DNA from: Symbiodinium natans
Lineage: Eukaryota; Sar; Dinophyceae; Suessiales; Symbiodiniaceae
Length of the DNA stretch: 64,000 bases
NCBI GenBank assembly: GCA_905221605.1
Contig: CAJNDS010002821.1
Location: 204,691-268,690 of the forward strand
Direction: 5' to 3'
Position numbers and translations under genes: made by a program
The notes under the pieces: model-generated
Database searches by the model: none
Seen by the model: only the letters and a program-made list of their open reading frames with translations
What the model was told of the DNA's origin: nothing
Shown here: in pieces, positions 17,533-25,187 of the stretch
How the letters are laid out: every line of letters begins with the position of its first letter
How positions within the stretch are numbered: position 1 is the first letter of the stretch

Positions 17533-20500
17533 AAGGAGACGGCTGGCACGAGCAAAAAGGGTGGTGGTACACCTACTTTCGGGAAAACAAAAATGGCATT
17601 TTCCTAGTCGGGATGTGGAGGTACTGGAGCTGGATTTGAAGAAAGGCGGTGACCTACATAATTCGAGCGTCTGGAAGTATCTTCTGCATCTGGCGGCTGA
17701 AGGAAAGGTGGTTGCTGTGGTTGGAGGACCTCCATGCAGGACAGTGTCAAGGTTGAGAGGTGAAGACGGTGGTCCACCTGTATTACGCCGACGCTGTGGG
17801 CCTGAACGGTTGGGGTTAAAGAGTCTTCCTTGGCCACATCAAGAATTAGCTCAAAAGGATGGTGTTTTACTTCTGAAGATGCTTTTCCTATATGACGTGG
17901 CGGTGCATTCAAGGTGTGGAACTGCTGAAGTCATCAATGGGAGTTCTGTCTTCTTTGGTATGGAAAGCCCTGGGGACCCTGAACTCATAGGGAAGGATTT
18001 CTCTCAGAACGGCAAAACGGTCTTGAGTGCTGAGGATCTGGTGGATGGTTCTCAGGAAGGGCTCTCAAGTCCTACCTTCTGGAGTTGGCCAGAGGTGAAA
18101 AGCTTTTGTGAGCGTTATGGAATGTACGCTGCGCATTTTGATCAGGGAGCATTGGGACATGCTCTGGTGAAACCTACGACTTTCCTGGTGTCTGATATGG
18201 AACTGTGGGAATCGTTGGAACAGGTTCGCGTGGTTGTTCCGTGGTCGGCAACATTCGCTTCTACCCTGGAAGAACGTATTGGACAGTCCTCCATATGGGC
18301 GCGATGGGCGTTTGGATTGGTTAAAAGAATACGTCACAGGTTGGCACAATGGTTGCATGAGAGCGATGCTGAACGGGAAGCTATGGTGTTAAAAAAGGAA
18401 GAACGAGAAGGGACGCTACGGAGGCTGACAACGGAGGAGCGAGCTTTCCGTGACCATTGCCTAAGGGGGCATATTCCCTTCAGACGTGATTGTCAAATTT
18501 GTGTGTCTGCCGCTGGAAAAGAGCGTCGCCATTTGAGGCGGAAACATGGGGATGCTTACACTTTATCACTGGACTTAGCAGGTCCATACAAGTGTTCAAA
18601 GGATGCTCCCCAGCAGAAGCCACGACACGCTGTTATTGGTGTGTATCAATTTCCAATGTTGGATCCCAATGTGGGTCGCCCTCTTGAAAAGGAGGAAAAT
18701 GCGGATGAGGTGGAAGATCAGGTGGCAGATGAAGGTGCTGGTGTTGGAGAATGGTTAGGCGATGCCGTCGCGAACTTCGAGGAGGAAGACTCTGCGCCGG
18801 TGGAACCTGCACCAGTTCTGGAGGCAGAGGTGTTGAAAATCCAAGCTTCTGAAAAGTCCTGGAAGGAACTGAAGGACCATTTGACCCAACCTGTCCGTAT
18901 GATCAACTTCGTTATGGTGGAGCCGATTGTGGATAAACAGCAAACAACTGTTTTGTCGGCGGTTCAAAGAATGATGGTGCGCTTGCAGAGACATGGGTAT
19001 CCGGTGTTGAGAATCCACTCAGATCGAGCGGGGGAGTTTGTCAATGCACGCTTCCGGTCCTTTTGTGAAACTCGTCTGATATACAGGACCACTGGTGATC
19101 CTGGAGTCCCGCAAACGAATGGGCGCGCTGAAGCATGTGTGGGTTTATTCAAACGTGGTGTGAGGTCGCTCTTAAAGGAGGCGCGACTCGGGCCGGCGTA
19201 CTGGGCACTGGCGGCTCGCCATTGGTCAATGTTACGGTGGCAGAAAGCTGAAAGGGAGTTGGGTTTGAAACCGAAAGCATTGCTTCCCTTTGGTGCCCAG
19301 ATTCAAGTCAAACGTCGTCCGTGGGAGTTGCTGGGTCCGGATGGAACAAAGAAAGGTCGGCAATGGGTCGATCGTACGCAGCCCGCGCTTCTTTTGGGTC
19401 CATGCGATGACCTACCTGGTGGTTATTGGGTGGAAGCACAAGGGACTGCCAAAGATCCGGATGAACTGGTGTTATTTCCCTGCACTACGATTTTTTCCAA
19501 TATAAAGGAACCACCTGCATTGGAGCTGGAAGGGGTGGTAGAAGAACAGGAGCCTTCTCCTCCGGAGCATCGTCTCAAGGGGAAAAAACCAGCGCTTCGG
19601 TTCGCTGATGAGGAAGGTCCTCCTTTACCTCCACCTCGCGATCCTCCAGCTCACCGTCGGTTAAAAGAAAAAAGCCCGGCCTCTTCACTGCGTGGTCATG
19701 TGGGCTCTTTGCGCTTGCTTCGCAAGCGGGGGGAGAGTCCGCCCTTAGAAATTTTCGAGGATGACATGCAGGGTTTGGGGGAGCTGGAAGAAAATGCAGA
19801 TGTTGAGGACAATGTTCCTGGTGATGAGTATTGGCCGACATGCTGTTCTCCTCATGAAAATGCTTATTTGGTCTGCAAAAGTGAGACTGCCGAGGATGGA
19901 ACACAGTTGGAAAAAGAAGAACAAAAAGCCAAGTCAATGTATGAAAGGTCTATGTATGATTACGTGGACTGTGAGGAGCTTTTGGAAGGGATTGTATACC
20001 CAAAGAGGGTGAATCGGAGAGGTGGTATCAACAATTGGTGCACAAGTACGCGAGCTCTGGTGTTGGGCCACTATACTCATGGCGGAGTGTGTGGTATTAC
20101 AAAGGAGACCCATCGAAGGCCATGGCTATGTCGTTATTTGACATCATTTGTGAAGCACCACAATCCTGAAGCCAAATTTTCTGCTCTTCAGATCTCGTGC
20201 AATGCTCCGGTATCATTGCATAGGGATAGTCACAATGAAAAGCATTGCTGCAATTATGTGTGTGGCTTTGGTGACTATAAAGAGGGTCAGCTGTGGGTTG
20301 AGGATGAAAAGGTTTTGGAGGAAGGAGCTGAAGTGGTGGAGCAATCCTATGGGAAGAAAGTCTTACCGGGAAAATTGGTGGATATCCACTGGAACTTCAT
20401 GTCGTTCTTTCCGAGAAAACTGCATGGTCCTATGCCTTGGAAAGGGAACAGAGTATCCTTGACAGGGTACACACCTGTTTTTATGGAGCGATTGAGCTAC

Positions 20501-23125
20501 AAGGATAGGTGCTATCTACTCCAATGCAAGTTTCCTCTTCCGGAACCACAAGCTGAAGAAGGTGAAAAAAGGAAATGGTTAAAAATGACGCTGAGAGAAA
20601 CCTCGCTGGACGACCTTGCAGAGGAAGTCGACTACGCTGTGTTTGAAGCGCATCAATGGGCTCTAGAAGAGCATTTGAGTATTCGACGCCTAATTGCTGA
20701 ACAGGAATGTTGCATTTTGGACGAGTTCCATGGATCGGCCAATGAGTCGAATGATGAAAAAGGATCGGAGACCAGAGAATGGCTGGTTAAAGCAAAAAGG
20801 GCTGAGGAACAGCTCTCGAAGTTTTTGGTCAAAGCAGCTCAAGTTCAGCAAGTGGTACAAGAGAATACTGCGCTGGAGGCAGCGGAGGAGGTCGAGTTCC
20901 TGCAAACAAAAACAATCCCTACACAAGAAGCCATGCAAGAGCTGGAGAAGTGGAGGGAATCATTGTCGGACGAGGTGAAGTCTTTGGTTAAAGAGTTGGA
21001 AGTGGTGGAACCAACAACTCAAGAAAAGCTGGACAAATTGGCGGAAGAGCCTAATGCACCGATGATTGAGTACGTTCCCAGTCTGGTGGTGTTTACCCGA
21101 AAGCAAGGGACAGGGAGGAGGCGTGCCCGTATCTGTGCATGTGGGAACTTTATTTCGTCAACGGCAGCTACAGAATACGAAGGGCCAAGGTCCCTCAGTC
21201 GTCACTCGCTGTACGCTCCAGGTTTAGATTCAACTACATTTAGGTGCCAAGTGAGGCACGCAGCACATATGGTGTGGATCATCGCTGGCTTAGACATCTC
21301 CAAAGCTTTTCTGACGGCGCCGATGAATAGGGCGCAAAGAGAAGGGCGTTTGGTGGTGGTGCAGCCCCCAAGGGCGGCGGTGAAATTGGGTCTTTGCACA
21401 AAAGAGGAGCGGTGGATTGTGAGGAAGGCCTTGTACGGTTTGGCCGAAAGTCCTGCAGCATGGGTGGAGTGGCGAGACCAACGTCTTCAAGGCATGTCTT
21501 GGGTGTCAAAGGATGGACAAGCAATGAGCTTTCAGAGGTCCAATGCAGACCCAAGTCTGTTCCTTATTATGGCACAAGAGAAGCCGGAAGGTGCAAGCAA
21601 GTTGGTAGGGACAATGGGTCTTTACGTGGATGATTTTTTGATGGCTGGGACTATGACAGTGCTCCGGGAAGCCTTGGAACAGATCAGGAAGGAGTGGAAA
21701 ACTTCTGAACCCGAGTTCTGTGGTCCAGGCTGTGGTGATGGATTCCTGAAGTTTTTGGGTGTCCAAATCTGGTACCGAAATGGCAGCTTCTTTCTCAACC
21801 AGGAGGACTTTGTGAGAGATTTGCTGAACCGAAGAGGGTATCAGATTGATGAAACTGGAAAAGGTAGTAACCTGCCAATGGTGAAAGAAACTCCAGGTGA
21901 AGAAGAGGAGGTGGATATTCCCTCCTTGCGAGCGGCTCAAGGTGCCGTAGGGGAGTTCCTCTGGGTGGCAATCAAAACTCGACCTGATTTGGCTTTCTGC
22001 ACAAGCCAGTTGTCTTTGTGGACATCCCGAAGGCCGCGATTTGTGGTTAAAAAGGCTGAGGAGGTATTTCGATACCTTGCTGCAACTCCAACGTTAGGCC
22101 TGACGTTTGGTGCAATCGCAACATGCGAAAAAGAAAGGAATGAGGTGTTGCGTTATGGGCGAGGCGTCAAGGTGGTGGAGTCTTACGCGGATGCTAGCTT
22201 TGCAGCAGGTGAAAACGAAAAGAGCCACTCAGGAGCGGTGGTGGTTTGGGGTGATTGTCCAGTGATGTGGGCAACGCAGAGACAATCAACGGTGGCTTTG
22301 AGCACTGCTGAAGCTGAATTGCATGCGTCTATAGAGGGAGCAACGATGATCCAGTCGTGTACCCCTATAATTGCCGCTTTGGTTGGAACAGGTGAAGAAT
22401 CGCTGCAAAAGGTGCTGTATACAGATTCGGTTTCGACGTGTTCAATCATTCAATATCCTGCTGGTAGCTGGAGAACAAGACACCTGAGAATTCGAGCAGC
22501 TGGTGTCAGGTCTCTGGTGGACCGTGGTTACATGGTGATAGCGCATCTTCGTGGTGAGTATATGATTGCTGACCTGTTGACAAAATTGATGAGTGGACAG
22601 GTTTATGCAAAGCAAAAGGCACTTTGGGGTCTCCAACTGTTAGTGCAAGGAACTGACTTGAAAAGGGCCTCTCTTGCAATGGCGGTCATGATGGTGGCTG
22701 CATCCCTGCAAGGGATGGCAACAGGTGGAGAAGAAGTGTCAGCTGCTGGTTTCTTTTGCTCAGAAGAAGGGGTGTGCCAGGTCGCCAACACATCTACGGT
22801 TATGGTTCTGGCTCAAGGCATTGAAATGGTTATCAACAATTCAGACCTTGTTGCGTATTTGGTGGCAGCAATCATAATCTGGGAATTGACATGGTGCCTC
22901 TTTCGGCGGCTGTACAAATGGCTGTGGATCAAGAAAGTGGTGGTTATTCCTGCGAGTGCCACTCTGTATACAACAGTGGGTGGGAACTGTATGCACGCAA
23001 GCAGTGATTGTGATGTTCTGCGATATTCACAGCCCAGGGCTAAGACGCTTTGCAAGCATTGCCTCAAGGATGGCTGGGTGGTGAATGCTGAGTTCCTTGG
23101 TGAGGAACGGGCCGCTGGAACATAA
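17411..23125 (+). CDS. pol: copia pol polyprotein with methyltransferase- and TET/JBP-like domains
   Basis: An uninterrupted frame of 1904 codons from an ATG at 17411; a +1 shift from the protease frame is the other way in. Domains: C5-methyltransferase-like (about 50-262; LLSG 55-58, GGPPC with C109, ESP 185-187, KPTT 254-257); integrase zinc site (H349, H354, C361, C364) and core D388, D538, E574, with exactly 35 residues between the last two; an unusual acidic insertion between D388 and D538; a Pro/Glu linker; a 2OG-Fe(II) dioxygenase-like domain (about 800-1045; H937, D939, H1005, R1014); a Lys/Glu-rich coiled linker (1060-1215); RT (1220-1480; D1295, YVDD 1405-1408); RNase H (1590-1725); then a hydrophobic stretch (1753-1768), NTS and NNS sequons, a membrane span (1813-1830) and a cysteine-rich tail. 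Roles: cDNA synthesis, integration, and possibly DNA-base modification. Confidence 0.95.
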   Translation: MRRSSSRHAGGFFGGIMGTENMLMELLPRGDIAALPFNRHKRRRLARAKRVVVHLLSGKQKWHFPSRDVEVLELDLKKGGDLHNSSVWKYLLHLAAEGKVVAVVGGPPCRTVSRLRGEDGGPPVLRRRCGPERLGLKSLPWPHQELAQKDGVLLLKMLFLYDVAVHSRCGTAEVINGSSVFFGMESPGDPELIGKDFSQNGKTVLSAEDLVDGSQEGLSSPTFWSWPEVKSFCERYGMYAAHFDQGALGHALVKPTTFLVSDMELWESLEQVRVVVPWSATFASTLEERIGQSSIWARWAFGLVKRIRHRLAQWLHESDAEREAMVLKKEEREGTLRRLTTEERAFRDHCLRGHIPFRRDCQICVSAAGKERRHLRRKHGDAYTLSLDLAGPYKCSKDAPQQKPRHAVIGVYQFPMLDPNVGRPLEKEENADEVEDQVADEGAGVGEWLGDAVANFEEEDSAPVEPAPVLEAEVLKIQASEKSWKELKDHLTQPVRMINFVMVEPIVDKQQTTVLSAVQRMMVRLQRHGYPVLRIHSDRAGEFVNARFRSFCETRLIYRTTGDPGVPQTNGRAEACVGLFKRGVRSLLKEARLGPAYWALAARHWSMLRWQKAERELGLKPKALLPFGAQIQVKRRPWELLGPDGTKKGRQWVDRTQPALLLGPCDDLPGGYWVEAQGTAKDPDELVLFPCTTIFSNIKEPPALELEGVVEEQEPSPPEHRLKGKKPALRFADEEGPPLPPPRDPPAHRRLKEKSPASSLRGHVGSLRLLRKRGESPPLEIFEDDMQGLGELEENADVEDNVPGDEYWPTCCSPHENAYLVCKSETAEDGTQLEKEEQKAKSMYERSMYDYVDCEELLEGIVYPKRVNRRGGINNWCTSTRALVLGHYTHGGVCGITKETHRRPWLCRYLTSFVKHHNPEAKFSALQISCNAPVSLHRDSHNEKHCCNYVCGFGDYKEGQLWVEDEKVLEEGAEVVEQSYGKKVLPGKLVDIHWNFMSFFPRKLHGPMPWKGNRVSLTGYTPVFMERLSYKDRCYLLQCKFPLPEPQAEEGEKRKWLKMTLRETSLDDLAEEVDYAVFEAHQWALEEHLSIRRLIAEQECCILDEFHGSANESNDEKGSETREWLVKAKRAEEQLSKFLVKAAQVQQVVQENTALEAAEEVEFLQTKTIPTQEAMQELEKWRESLSDEVKSLVKELEVVEPTTQEKLDKLAEEPNAPMIEYVPSLVVFTRKQGTGRRRARICACGNFISSTAATEYEGPRSLSRHSLYAPGLDSTTFRCQVRHAAHMVWIIAGLDISKAFLTAPMNRAQREGRLVVVQPPRAAVKLGLCTKEERWIVRKALYGLAESPAAWVEWRDQRLQGMSWVSKDGQAMSFQRSNADPSLFLIMAQEKPEGASKLVGTMGLYVDDFLMAGTMTVLREALEQIRKEWKTSEPEFCGPGCGDGFLKFLGVQIWYRNGSFFLNQEDFVRDLLNRRGYQIDETGKGSNLPMVKETPGEEEEVDIPSLRAAQGAVGEFLWVAIKTRPDLAFCTSQLSLWTSRRPRFVVKKAEEVFRYLAATPTLGLTFGAIATCEKERNEVLRYGRGVKVVESYADASFAAGENEKSHSGAVVVWGDCPVMWATQRQSTVALSTAEAELHASIEGATMIQSCTPIIAALVGTGEESLQKVLYTDSVSTCSIIQYPAGSWRTRHLRIRAAGVRSLVDRGYMVIAHLRGEYMIADLLTKLMSGQVYAKQKALWGLQLLVQGTDLKRASLAMAVMMVAASLQGMATGGEEVSAAGFFCSEEGVCQVANTSTVMVLAQGIEMVINNSDLVAYLVAAIIIWELTWCLFRRLYKWLWIKKVVVIPASATLYTTVGGNCMHASSDCDVLRYSQPRAKTLCKHCLKDGWVVNAEFLGEERAAGT
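17558..18196 (+). other. C5-cytosine-methyltransferase-like domain in pol
   Basis: Residues 50-262 of pol. The order of blocks matches class-I DNA C5-methyltransferases: a strand ending LLSG (motif I position, lacking its usual second Gly), an acidic strand end around E73-D75, AVVGGPPCRTVS with the catalytic-type Pro-Cys (C109), a strand ending GMESPGDP where ENV/ENP is usual, and DQGALGH...KPTTFLVSD at the C-terminal end. Residues for cofactor and base binding are partly non-canonical, so activity is uncertain. DNMT-bearing retrotransposons are already known from Symbiodinium, so the domain fits precedent. Confidence 0.7.
19808..20545 (+). other. TET/JBP-like 2OG-Fe(II) dioxygenase domain in pol
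   Basis: Residues 800-1045 of pol, between integrase and RT. It shows SLHRDSHNE (iron ligands H937 and D939), then GFGDYKEGQLWVEDE (954-965), then FPRKLHGPMP (third ligand H1005) and GNRVSLTGYT with R1014 as the likely 2-oxoglutarate anchor. The spacing and the GDY...G.LW block are those of the TET/JBP group, enzymes that oxidise the methyl group of thymine or 5-methylcytosine in DNA. The decayed copy at 9639-12404 keeps all these residues. Substrate is not demonstrated; an AlkB-like repair role is the main alternative. Confidence 0.72.
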
Positions 23126-23283
23126 ACTTTTTCAAGTTCGAGGTGAAGAAATCCTCAGTGGTAAGGGATTCGGCCAATGAGCTGAAGGGGCGTCCTGGAA
23201 GACGTTAAACCATATTGTGCATGTCAAGCAGCAGGCTACTGCCCTAATGGCAGTTTTTGGCCAAAGATCTGCATCTCCAATGT

Positions 23284-23311
23284 GTCCTAGGAAATCCTAG
23301 GACAGGGGGAG
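23284..23311 (+). promoter_or_regulatory. Stem-loop and polypurine tract before the 3' LTR
   Basis: GTCCTAGG (23284-23291) and CCTAGGAC (23296-23303) form a perfect 8-bp stem with a 4-nt loop. AGGGGGAG (23304-23311) follows and abuts the LTR, where plus-strand DNA priming is expected. Confidence 0.8.
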
Positions 23312-23533
23312 TGCGGAGCTGCAACTGGTATTGTAAAAAGAGTTAGTGTTGGAAGTTGAAAGGGTTAATAAACCCGGAAATTATTTTTATGGCTCAAGAC
23401 TGGGCCATGTGCCTGGTAGTAAAAGGTGAGTGCCCTGTGGTTTGGGTTTGTTGTGTGGTTGATCCAGGGAAATCAAGGGTTTCTGTTGGGGTTGACTGTT
23501 CGGTTTCTCGTCCCTGTTCGGGTTCCCCCCGTA
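23312..23533 (+). repeat. 3' LTR (222 bp)
   Basis: Pairs with the 5' LTR at 13666-13887 with two differences. It ends CCGTA and is followed by TAGGGTTTAGGG. Confidence 0.96.
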
Positions 23534-24334
23534 TAGGGTTTAGGGTTTAGGGCGTCTCGCCGCGCAGCGGCAGTAAGTACCATGTGTAAATGGCGCCCCT
23601 ACACACCCAGGGGGTGTGGGGGGGCGGCGTGTCACGCGAAGGCATCTGTTTTGAATGTAATCCAACAATTTCATTGGTGCTGGGTTCTTTCTCCCCACCC
23701 ACTGTGAGCTTTCACAGGCCACCACCCAAACCACTACCTTTTAGGGTTTAGGGCTGTCGCCCTCAATTCCCACCATTGCTCCCACAAAGGCGTGGTGAAG
23801 GAGGGGGGGGGGGGCAGAGGGGGGGGGGGGGGGGAGGGGAGGGGGGGGGGAGAGGGGGGGCCAGGGGCTTTAGGGGGGTCCAGGGGGGCCAGGGCAGGCG
23901 CGGCTGGCCAGGGGGGTTTGGGGGGAGGGGGGGGTCGACCGGCACGGGGGGTTTTTGGGGGGTTGGAAAGCGAAATCGGTTTTTTTTTGCTGGGGTACCC
24001 CCCATGGCGGACACCGGATTTCAGCATTTTCGGGTCGGGGTCCAGGGGCCTCCAGAGGGGGGCCCAGGGGCTCCAGGGTGGTGCACCTTTGAGGGCTTGG
24101 GCCGTTCGTTTTAGGGTATTCTCATCAAGAGAAGGATCGGAGGATCCCTGTGTAAATATGGGCGCCACTCTGGTGGCCTAATGGCAAGGCGAGCCCGAGG
24201 GGCTCTCTATTCGACCATTCTCCAATACCGCCACCCATTGTTTATCCAGTCAAGGTGTTCATCACTGCCGGATATCTTCTGGGTCCAGGCACCCTAGAAA
24301 AGGGTGGGTACGGCCGAAGCAGGCCGGGTGGGAA
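23534..24334. repeat. Short telomeric remnant and G-rich module
   Basis: After about 19 bases of telomeric repeat comes a unique stretch to about 23790 that contains the recurring block CCACCCAAAC (about 23724) beside TTTTAGGGTTTAGGG. Long G-runs follow (23797-23965), able to form G-quadruplexes, then sequence to 24334 ending in a CACCCT/AGGGTG stem-loop (about 24288-24306). Open frames through the G-runs are low-complexity Gly/Pro and are not genes. Confidence 0.7.
24166..24236 (+). pseudogene. Weak tRNA-like sequence (tRNA relic or SINE head)
   Basis: TGGCCTAATGG (24174-24184) fits an A-box and ATTCGACC (24209-24216) resembles a B-box. The interval between them is shorter than in a tRNA, and the acceptor and T stems do not pair well, so a functional tRNA is unlikely. 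Confidence 0.3.
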
Positions 24335-24440
24335 TTTAGGGTTTAGGGTTTAGGGTTTAGGGTTTAGGGTTTAGGGTTTAGGGTTTAGGGTTTAGGGTTT
24401 AGGGTTTAGGGTTTAGGGTTTAGGGTTTAGGGTTTAGGGT
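24335..24440 (+). repeat. Telomeric TTTAGGG array
   Basis: About 15 perfect TTTAGGG units, G-strand on +. Confidence 0.98.
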
Positions 24441-24452
24441 GTCGCATTAGTT

Positions 24453-24489
24453 GTATGTTGGTGCCGAAAAAAGAAAGGCACCAACATAC
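24453..24489. repeat. 13-bp perfect hairpin just after a telomeric array
   Basis: GTATGTTGGTGCC (24453-24465) and its exact reverse complement (24477-24489) flank an 11-nt purine loop, 12 bases after the array. Confidence 0.85.
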
Positions 24490-25187
24490 GCGCGGCAGGC
24501 TGTTGGTCCCACCCCAAAACCACCCAGACCTAAAGCTCGACTCTCCTCGGCCCCCCGTTCAGAATCCCGAAACATTAAGAAAAAAAAAGTTTACATTTCT
24601 CATCAGCAAGCCCTGTCCTCCAACCTCACTCTGTCATGGACCATCCTACCCACGAACCATTTCATCGGCCCCCATAGACGGGCGGGACTTGAAATCCTGA
24701 AACCGGTGAAGGCTCGGTTTTGGTCAAAAATCCAGAAAACGAGAGACCACCCAGAAGCGTCGATTTCAGTACTAAAAAATCGCATTTTTAACTGGGACCC
24801 GGGCCGATCCTGGGGTCCCCCTCATTTGGGGTGTTTTTGGAGGCAAACTTTCCCTCTCAAGGGGGGTCGGAGTTTGAGGCAAGGGGGGGTCTCAGAAGAC
24901 TATTTTGCCTTTAAAATTGAAAAATACGACCCCCCCTTGACCAAAACTAGGCTGTGAAAAGGTCGTGGGGGCGGCCCTTCATCAGAAGTGAGGGTTACAA
25001 ACCCTGAAACATCCTGAAAAACATTGAAAAACCTTAAAAAACACTGAAAAACTCTGAAAACCCTGAAGAACCTTGAAAAAGTTGAAATCTTGAAGCCGGT
25101 GAAGGCTCGGTTTTGGTCAAAAATCTAGAAAACGAGAGACCACCCAGAAGTGTCGATTTCAGTACTAAAAAATCGCATTTTTAACTC
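24490..25187. other. Non-coding spacer with dispersed repeat motifs
   Basis: No gene is supported. The motif TCGATTTCAGTACTAAAAAA occurs at about 24759 and 25153, each time after the phrase GGTGAAGGCTCGGTTTTGG, so part of this block is duplicated. A foldback element lies at 24858-24939, and a run of AAACCCTGAAAAAC-type near-repeats lies at about 25000-25080. Confidence 0.6.
24858..24939. mobile_element. 82-bp foldback/MITE-like element, copy 1
   Basis: CAAGGGGGGTCG (24858-24869) at the left is inverted as CGACCCCCCCTTG (24927-24939) at the right. A second copy with the same ends and core lies at 36522-36603 in an unrelated module. No target duplication was identified. Confidence 0.5.

Larger units (their letters stand above)
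13666..23533 (+). mobile_element. Near-intact Ty1/copia LTR retrotransposon in telomeric repeat
   Basis: A 9.87-kb element with two 222-bp LTRs, a primer-binding site abutting the 5' LTR, gag-protease-pol coding regions, a polypurine tract and a possible TAGGG target duplication (13661-13665 and 23534-23538). Domain order with integrase before RT makes it Ty1/copia. The LTRs differ only at two adjacent positions (13868-13869 against 23514-23515), so insertion was recent. It is large for copia because pol carries two added enzyme-like domains and gag-protease is long. Coding uses three overlapping frames: gag-N, gag-C/protease, pol. The TAGGG duplication is weak evidence alone because the target is itself TTTAGGG repeat. 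Confidence 0.96.

Noticed and set aside
23763-24181. Glycine- or proline-rich frames of 83-144 codons at the G-runs
   Set aside because: Homopolymer-driven; no complex protein sequence.
24166-24236. A functional tRNA gene
   Set aside because: A- and B-box-like words are present, but the interval is too short and acceptor and T stems do not pair; kept only as a weak relic.
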